Shown piece after piece: positions 56,674 through 64,000 of a stretch of 64,000 nt of DNA (the first letter of the stretch is position 1; each line of letters opens with the position of its first letter). The DNA lies in the NCBI RefSeq assembly GCF_008329585.1, contig NZ_NPKP01000003.1:310001-374000 (forward strand), given 5' to 3'. The stretch comes from Mycolicibacterium sp. P9-22 (lineage in GTDB: Bacteria > Actinomycetota > Actinomycetes > Mycobacteriales > Mycobacteriaceae). The notes below the pieces were generated by a model. The model was not told the origin of the DNA. It did not search any database and was given only the letters and a program-made list of their open reading frames with translations. The position numbers and the translations under genes were made by a program.

Positions 56674-56775
56674 TCAGCAGCTACGACAACAACAGCAACA
56701 ACCCGCGGTGCGGCACAGATCAACTGCGCGGCGTTTGGTGAGCAGAAGCTCAAGACGGGCGGTCACGACGCACAC
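56674..56775 (-). CDS. Polycysteine leader peptide (uORF), cysteine attenuator
   Basis: A 33-codon ORF from GTG 56775 (GTG 56766 also in frame) to TGA 56674. The peptide contains TARLELLLTKRRAVDLC, then five consecutive cysteine codons (TGT TGC TGT TGT TGT), CRS and a final Cys before the stop. This matches the polycysteine uORFs described in mycobacteria upstream of CysA2-type operons, where ribosome stalling at scarce cysteinyl-tRNA raises downstream expression. It is 86 bases before the DUF4395 start. Confidence 0.85.
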   Translation of the reverse strand: MCVVTARLELLLTKRRAVDLCRTAGCCCCCRSC

Positions 56776-56795
56776 AATACCCGTAGGCACCGGCA

Positions 56796-57218
56796 TCAAG
56801 CCAATAGCGGTTCGAGCGCCGAGCGCAGGTCAGCGGCTTTCGGGACGCCGGTGGTCCGGTACCGCGGACGCCCGTCGCCGTCGAAGATGATGGTGGTCGG
56901 CAGGGACAGCACCGAAAGCCGCCGCGCGGCTTCGGGATTTTCGTCCATGTCGATCTCCACATGGGCCACCGCGGGCAGTTCGTCACAGACCTGATCGACC
57001 ACCCGGCGCACCGCCGAGCAGGGTCCGCACCACGTTGCGCTGAAATGCAGGATGGTCGGCCCGGTGCCGGACAGGCCGAGTCCGCTGGTGTCGATATCGG
57101 AGGCCTCGGCCGCCGCCCGGATCATTCCCGAACGCAGCGTGATCAGCTTGCCCACCACGTACCCGAGGCCGAGCACCGCGATGACGATCACGATGACGAG
57201 CGTCAGCGATGTGTTCAT
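56796..57218 (-). CDS. thiX: Membrane-anchored thioredoxin-like protein
   Basis: A 140-residue protein. It has an N-terminal membrane anchor (LTLVIVIVIAVLGLGYVVGKL) followed by a thioredoxin domain with the active site SATWCGPCSAVR near residue 64. The cis-Pro segment LSLPTTIIFDGDGRP is also present. It should reduce disulfides or a sulfur carrier at the membrane. The ATG overlaps the LmeA stop (ATGA). It matches Rv0816c. Confidence 0.92.
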   Translation of the reverse strand: MNTSLTLVIVIVIAVLGLGYVVGKLITLRSGMIRAAAEASDIDTSGLGLSGTGPTILHFSATWCGPCSAVRRVVDQVCDELPAVAHVEIDMDENPEAARRLSVLSLPTTIIFDGDGRPRYRTTGVPKAADLRSALEPLLA

Positions 57219-58042
57219 GACTGTCTGAACTCGTCCAGGCGCACTGTTAGTCCCTCCGCGATGCCCTCGACGATGATGTCCGATCCGCGGGCACCTGCCG
57301 TCGTGGGCGTCAGTCCGAACGGTAGCCGCTGGCCGGGGATGCGGCTGGTGAAGGCCTTCAGTACCGCGGCGGTCTTGTCCTCGGGCACCGGCTCGTCGGC
57401 CGTGCCCGGGCCGGTCAGAACCCCGGTCGCGGTCATGACCAGCGTGCTGCCGTCGGCATCGGCGACCGTGAGGTCCACCGCCACGCTCACCCGCTCGTGG
57501 AAGTCCGCAGCGCTCGGGGTCCCGGTGAAGATGAGTCCGTCGCCGCTGGAGATGCCCGATTCGGTGGTCCCGCCGGTGGCGTCATTGCTCTCCCGCTGCG
57601 GCGCCTCGACCAGCAGGTCCTTGATGCCCATGAACTTGCCGACATGCGTCGAGTCGATGATGATCCGGCTCTCGGCGACGCCCACCGGCAGCGCGGCATC
57701 CGGGCCGATCAGCCAGGTCGAATCCGTCAGATCGATCGAGTGCAGCGTCGCCTCCAGCGACACCTTGCCGGTCACCGGGTGCCCCACGCCGTTGGCCCGG
57801 ATCTCGATCTCGCGGTAGTGATGCGCGCGTGCCTGGGTGATGAACGGGAACCCCAGGATGCTGGCCCACGGGTCGAAATGCAGTTGCGCGGCGGTACGCA
57901 CACTGCGCGCCAGCCGGTACTCGGCGTAGATGGCCGCGCCGAAATCCGTTCCCACACCGCCCAGAATCACCGCGAGAACGGTCGCGAGGACACCGGTCGC
58001 CAGCTTGCGCATCCGGTCATTCTGTCGCACCCACCGGGTCAC
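57215..58042 (-). CDS. lmeA: LmeA-like periplasmic protein (DUF2993)
   Basis: A 275-residue exported protein. The hydrophobic signal/anchor KLATGVLATVLAVILGGVG is near residues 13-31. The DUF2993 domain follows: YAEYRLARSVRTAAQLHFDPWASILGF split by basic turns, then YREIEIRANGV and a C-terminal DIIVEGIAEGLTVRLDEF. The M. smegmatis counterpart, LmeA, binds or hydrolyses phospholipid and is needed for mannan elongation of lipomannan. GTG 58042 is used; ATG 58012 is a shorter alternative. It is divergent from glnR. Confidence 0.82.
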   Translation of the reverse strand: MTRWVRQNDRMRKLATGVLATVLAVILGGVGTDFGAAIYAEYRLARSVRTAAQLHFDPWASILGFPFITQARAHHYREIEIRANGVGHPVTGKVSLEATLHSIDLTDSTWLIGPDAALPVGVAESRIIIDSTHVGKFMGIKDLLVEAPQRESNDATGGTTESGISSGDGLIFTGTPSAADFHERVSVAVDLTVADADGSTLVMTATGVLTGPGTADEPVPEDKTAAVLKAFTSRIPGQRLPFGLTPTTAGARGSDIIVEGIAEGLTVRLDEFRQS

Positions 58043-58197
58043 CGGACCGACACCCGCCGGTTCGGGTCTGCTAACCAGCAGGTAGCACGGTATTGTTAGG
58101 CGATCGTCGGTCGTAACGGCCACGTGTCAACCATGAATCTGGAAGATGACCTCCGACACCGATGTCCCGGGGATGATCCAGGACGCGGGAGGACATT

Positions 58198-59852
<1,655 letters not shown>

Positions 59853-59860
59853 CTGTACCT

Positions 59861-59878
59861 GTTCACCTTTCGTTCACT
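59861..59878 (+). promoter_or_regulatory. PHO box (RegX3 site) before pstS
   Basis: Two direct repeats GTTCACC (59861-59867) and GTTCACT (59872-59878) with an 11-base period, the form bound by SenX3-RegX3-type phosphate regulators. They lie 76-93 bases before the pstS start, and a TACGTT -10 candidate is at 59910-59915. Confidence 0.7.
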
Positions 59879-59953
59879 TCACCGCCGCTGACAGTCCACC
59901 GCCACCGCATACGTTGCCGGGGAGTCTGAAGCCGTCAACTGAAAGTGGGATTC

Positions 59954-61078
59954 GTGAAGCTCAATATCGGCCTGGCCCTGTCGGCGACCGCTGTCGCCGC
60001 GCTCACGCTGACCGCGTGCGGCAGCGACAACAACACCGGCAGCACCGCCACCAGCGGTTCGGCCTCCGGTACGTCCTCGGCCTCCGCGGACTGCGGCGGC
60101 AAGAACTCCCTCACCGCCGAGGGATCCACGGCGCAGCAGAACGCCATCGCCCTGTTCAACCAGGTGTGGGGCCAGAAGTGCCAGGGCAAGAACCTGGCGT
60201 ACAACCCCACCGGCTCGGGCGCGGGCCGCGAGCAGTTCGTGGCGAAGAACGTCGATTTCGCGGGCTCCGACTCCGCGATCAAGGAAGAGCAGGCCGCCCA
60301 GGCCGCCGAGCGTTGCGGTGGCAACCCGGCGTGGAACCTGCCGCTGGTCTTCGGCCCCATCGCCATGGCCTACAACATCGAGGGCGTCGAAGGACTGGTC
60401 CTCAACGGTGACACCCTGGCCAAGATCTTCCAGGGCCAGATCACCAAGTGGAACGACCCGGCCATCGCCGCGCTGAACGAGGGCAAGACCCTGCCCGACA
60501 CGGCCGTCACCCCGATCTTCCGCTCCGACTCCTCGGGCACCACCGACAACTTCCAGAAATACCTGGAGGCAGCATCGGCCGGCGCGTGGACCAAGGGTGA
60601 CGGCAGCGAGTTCCAGGGCGGTGCCGGCGAAGGCGCACAGAAGTCCGCCGGTGTCGCACAGGCCGTGCAGGCCACCCCGGGCGCCATCGGCTATGTCGAG
60701 AAGGGCTTCGCCGATCAGGCCGGCCTGCCCTACGCCCAGATCAACACCGGTGCCGGTGCGGTCGAACTGACCGACGAGTCGGCCGGTAAGGCCATCGACG
60801 CCGCCAAGTTCGCCGCCGAGGGCAATGACCTGACGCTGGACCTGGCCTCGCTGTACGGCACCACCGAAGCGGGCGCCTACCCGCTGGTGCTGGCCACCTA
60901 TGAGGTCGTCTGCTCCAACGGTTACGACGCCGAGACCGCCGCGGCCGTCAAGTCCTTCCTGACCGTCGCAGCCAATGACGGCCAGGCCGGACTGTCCTCG
61001 GCCGGCTATGTGCCGCTGCCGGAGAAGTTCAAGGAGCGTCTGCTGACCTCCATCGAGGCCATCGGACCGGCCGCCTAG
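59954..61078 (+). CDS. pstS: Phosphate ABC transporter, substrate-binding lipoprotein
   Basis: A 374-residue lipoprotein. The signal ends at the lipobox LTAC with Cys near residue 20, followed by a Ser/Thr/Gly linker. Phosphate-binding loops are SLTAEGSTAQQNA, NPTGSGAGREQF, FAGSDSA and IFRSDSSGTTDNFQKYL. It captures inorganic phosphate for PstCAB. GTG 59954 is used because the signal core begins there; GTG 59945 is in frame. Confidence 0.94.
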   Translation: MKLNIGLALSATAVAALTLTACGSDNNTGSTATSGSASGTSSASADCGGKNSLTAEGSTAQQNAIALFNQVWGQKCQGKNLAYNPTGSGAGREQFVAKNVDFAGSDSAIKEEQAAQAAERCGGNPAWNLPLVFGPIAMAYNIEGVEGLVLNGDTLAKIFQGQITKWNDPAIAALNEGKTLPDTAVTPIFRSDSSGTTDNFQKYLEAASAGAWTKGDGSEFQGGAGEGAQKSAGVAQAVQATPGAIGYVEKGFADQAGLPYAQINTGAGAVELTDESAGKAIDAAKFAAEGNDLTLDLASLYGTTEAGAYPLVLATYEVVCSNGYDAETAAAVKSFLTVAANDGQAGLSSAGYVPLPEKFKERLLTSIEAIGPAA

Positions 61079-61127
61079 TCCACTGGCGTAGCGGCTAATT
61101 CGAGGCGAGGATGGGTGCGGAGACCGT

Positions 61128-62201
61128 ATGACGTATCAAGGTATCGAGAAGGGTCCAGACGGTAGTTCCGTGACTATTCCGAATCCATCAGACTCGGGGT
61201 CGGGTGAGGCACTCGCCGCACCCTTCCCCGAGCCCACACCGATCTCGACGAACCCGTCGAGGAACGCCAAGGTGCGACCCGGCGACCGGATCTTCGGCGG
61301 GCTCGCCACGGGCTCCGGCATCCTCGTCATCGCGATCATCGCCGCGATCGGCATCTTCCTGCTGTGGCGGGCCATTCCGGCGCTGACCCGTAACGAGGAG
61401 AACTTCTTCCTCTTCGGCGGCAACTGGATCACCACCGACACCTCGGCGATGTCCTTCGGCATCCTGGACCTGCTGCAGGTCACGGTGTTCGTTTCGGTGT
61501 TCGCCCTGCTTCTCGCGATGCCGGTGGCGCTGGGCATCGCGATCTACCTGACGAACTACGCGCACAAGCGGGTCAAGGGTCCGCTGGCGTACTTGGTCGA
61601 CCTGCTGGCCGCGGTGCCGTCGATCATCTACGGCGTGTGGGGCCTGTACGTCCTCGCCCCGGCGATCAAGCCGGTCGCGGTGTGGCTCAACGAGAACCTG
61701 AGCTGGCTGTTCCTGTTCTCCACCGGCAACGCATCGGTGGCCGGCGGTGGCACCATCTTCACCGCCGGCATCGTGCTCGCGGTGATGATCCTGCCGATCA
61801 TCACCGCGGTCACCCGGGAGGTGTTCGTCCAGACCCCGCGCGGCCAGATCGAGGCCGCACTGGCGCTGGGCGCCACCCGCTGGGAGGTCGTACGGACGAC
61901 GGTGCTGCCGTTCGGTATGTCCGGCTACATCAGCGGTGCCATGCTCGGCCTCGGCCGTGCGCTCGGTGAGACCATCGCCCTGCTGATCATCCTGCGCGGC
62001 ACCCAGACCGCGTTCGGCTGGTCGCTGTTCGACGGTGGGTTCACCTTCGCCAGCAAGATCGCCTCGGCGGCTTCCGAATTCAACGACCAGTACAAGGCGG
62101 GCGCCTACATCGCCGCCGGCCTGGTGCTGTTCATCCTCACGTTCGTGGTGAACTCGCTGGCCCGCGCCGCGGTTTCCGGAAAGGACCGGTCCGCATCATG
62201 A
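61128..62201 (+). CDS. pstC: Phosphate ABC transporter permease
   Basis: A 357-residue permease with about 7 helices after a 45-residue polar N-terminus. The coupling motif is EAALALGATRWEVVRTTVLPFG; YLVDLLAAVPSIIYGVWGL and GLGRALGETIALLI are PstC signatures. It follows pstS by 49 bases and overlaps pstA by 4 bases (ATGA). Confidence 0.93.
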   Translation: MTYQGIEKGPDGSSVTIPNPSDSGSGEALAAPFPEPTPISTNPSRNAKVRPGDRIFGGLATGSGILVIAIIAAIGIFLLWRAIPALTRNEENFFLFGGNWITTDTSAMSFGILDLLQVTVFVSVFALLLAMPVALGIAIYLTNYAHKRVKGPLAYLVDLLAAVPSIIYGVWGLYVLAPAIKPVAVWLNENLSWLFLFSTGNASVAGGGTIFTAGIVLAVMILPIITAVTREVFVQTPRGQIEAALALGATRWEVVRTTVLPFGMSGYISGAMLGLGRALGETIALLIILRGTQTAFGWSLFDGGFTFASKIASAASEFNDQYKAGAYIAAGLVLFILTFVVNSLARAAVSGKDRSAS

Positions 62202-63112
62202 CCGCAACGCTGGATCAGCCGATCAAGGCCCCGACCTTCCAGGGCGTCAGCGGCCGCCGGAAGTTCGTCGACAAGTTCGCCACCGTGCTGGTCACCGCGT
62301 CCGTGGTGATCGCGATCGTTCCGCTGGTGTGGGTGCTCTACACGGTGGTCTCCAAGGGCATCGGTGTGGTGCTGTCGAGCACCTGGTGGATGAACTCGCA
62401 GGCCGGTATGACCGCCTTCCAGCCGGGCGGCGGTGCCTACCACGCCATCGTCGGCTCCCTGCTGCAGGCCTTGATCTGTGCGGTCATCTCCATCCCGATC
62501 GGCATCTTCGTGGCCATCTACCTGGTGGAGTACGGCGGCGGGACCCGGCTGGGCAAGGTGACCACCTTCATGGTCGACATCCTCACCGGTGTGCCCTCGA
62601 TCGTGGCGGCCCTGTTCATCTACGCGCTGTGGGTCGCGACGCTGGGCTTCCAGCGCTCGGGCCTGGCGGTGTCACTCGCCTTGGTGCTGTTGATGATTCC
62701 GGTCATCGTGCGCGCCACCGAGGAGATGCTGCGCATCGTCCCGATGGACCTGCGTGAGGCGAGTTACGCACTGGGCGTGCCGAAGTGGAAGACCATCTCG
62801 GCGATCGTGGTGCCGACCGCGCTGTCGGGCATCGTCACCGGCATCCTGCTGTCGCTGGCCCGCGTCATGGGCGAGACGGCACCGCTGCTGATCCTGGTGG
62901 GCTACGCCCAGGCCATGAACTTCGACATGTTCAGCGGCTTCATGGGTTCGCTGCCCGGCATGATGTTCGACCAGACATCGGCGGGCGCAGGCGCCAACCC
63001 GGTTCCGACCGACCGGCTGTGGGGCGCTGCGCTCACGCTGGTGGTCCTCATCGCGCTGCTCAATGTCGGTGCGCGGTTCATTGCCAAGTTCTTTGCCCCT
63101 AAAAAGGTCTAG
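62198..63112 (+). CDS. pstA: Phosphate ABC transporter permease
   Basis: A 304-residue permease with six hydrophobic helices. VDILTGVPSIVAALFIY and EASYALGVPKWKTISAIVVP (the EAA coupling loop) are PstA signatures; LSLARVMGETAPLLILVG follows. It forms the membrane pore with PstC. pstB starts 19 bases downstream behind a purine-rich TAGGAGATAA. Confidence 0.93.
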   Translation: MTATLDQPIKAPTFQGVSGRRKFVDKFATVLVTASVVIAIVPLVWVLYTVVSKGIGVVLSSTWWMNSQAGMTAFQPGGGAYHAIVGSLLQALICAVISIPIGIFVAIYLVEYGGGTRLGKVTTFMVDILTGVPSIVAALFIYALWVATLGFQRSGLAVSLALVLLMIPVIVRATEEMLRIVPMDLREASYALGVPKWKTISAIVVPTALSGIVTGILLSLARVMGETAPLLILVGYAQAMNFDMFSGFMGSLPGMMFDQTSAGAGANPVPTDRLWGAALTLVVLIALLNVGARFIAKFFAPKKV

Positions 63113-63131
63113 CAGGTTTAGGAGATAACCC

Positions 63132-63908
<777 letters not shown>

Positions 63909-63911
63909 GCA

Positions 63912-64000
63912 CTACGGGGTCAGCACCACCCGGGTGCCCGACGGTGCCGCGGCGTTCCAGGCCTCGGTGACTTCGGCCAACGGGCGGATGAGCGTGCGCA
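63912..64000 (-). CDS. Zinc/MDR-type alcohol dehydrogenase, C-terminal fragment (cut by window edge)
   Basis: The last 28 or so codons of a leftward gene: RTLIRPLAEVTEAWNAAAPSG then TRVVLTP and stop TAG at 63914-63912. The helix ending EAWNAA followed by a TRVVL strand is the usual C-terminus of medium-chain dehydrogenases and quinone oxidoreductases. It is convergent with pstB, with a 3-base gap. Confidence 0.6.
   Translation of the reverse strand, partial: RTLIRPLAEVTEAWNAAAPSGTRVVLTP

Noticed and set aside
56674..56775. Random short ORF in a gap
   Set aside because: Kept as a real leader instead: five consecutive Cys codons just before a stop, upstream of a sulfur operon, are not expected by chance.

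Overview
The window is high-GC actinobacterial DNA, most likely from a fast-growing mycobacterium (Mycolicibacterium type). This rests on remembered protein families and gene order. From left to right, many genes match the Mycobacterium tuberculosis run Rv0760c to Rv0820 (KSI-like protein, AdhB, ferredoxin, CYP51, CYP123, AldA, purD, purB, CYP126, purC, PtrB, purS/Q, encapsulin/DyP, purL, purF, purM, YgfZ, nitrobindin, CysA2, LmeA, GlnR, MshD, Pst). Some blocks are inserted or missing relative to that order. The species cannot be fixed from the sequence alone. No tRNA, rRNA, CRISPR array, insertion sequence or prophage was seen.

Region 1 (1-14.2 kb) is an oxidoreductase island. A leftward, largely overlapping gene string runs TetR - CYP123 - SDR - CYP51 - ferredoxin - NTF2-like - alcohol dehydrogenase - KSI-like - SDR. 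Divergent from it is a rightward string: aldehyde dehydrogenase - SDR - hydroxyisobutyrate-type dehydrogenase - carboxymuconolactone decarboxylase-like protein - a 408-residue protein of unknown family. It continues with a decayed type VII-secretion/sensor-domain gene fusion, then a TetR and a CYP125-like P450 with a strong inverted repeat upstream.

Region 2 (14.2-36 kb) mixes de novo purine genes (purD, purB, purC, purS, purQ) with a Tat-exported esterase and its divergent TetR, an amino-acid permease, CYP126 and a DUF1707 protein. It also holds a frameshifted DUF559 gene, a siderophore-type iron ABC transporter with IdeR-like boxes, an S9 peptidase, a glutathione peroxidase, a KstD-like flavoprotein, a PAP2 phosphatase and a metallo-hydrolase.

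Region 3 (36-53.8 kb) carries the encapsulin nanocompartment with its DyP peroxidase cargo, an M18 aminopeptidase, purL, purF and purM. It also has an F420-type flavoprotein behind a SoxR-like operator, an orphan MCE protein, YgfZ and a PabC-like aminotransferase. Counting region 2, eight pur genes are scattered over about 37 kb. Several have a -10 hexamer 6-8 bases before the start codon, which suggests leaderless transcripts.

Region 4 (53.8-64 kb) begins with a 264-base intergenic stretch that looks like an independent small transcript. It is followed by a leftward sulfur operon (LmeA - ThiX - polycysteine leader peptide - DUF4395 - CysA2 - SseC2 - 32-residue membrane protein - nitrobindin). 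The rightward genes are glnR and mshD, then a pstSCAB phosphate transporter behind a PHO box. The window ends in the 3' end of a leftward MDR-type dehydrogenase.
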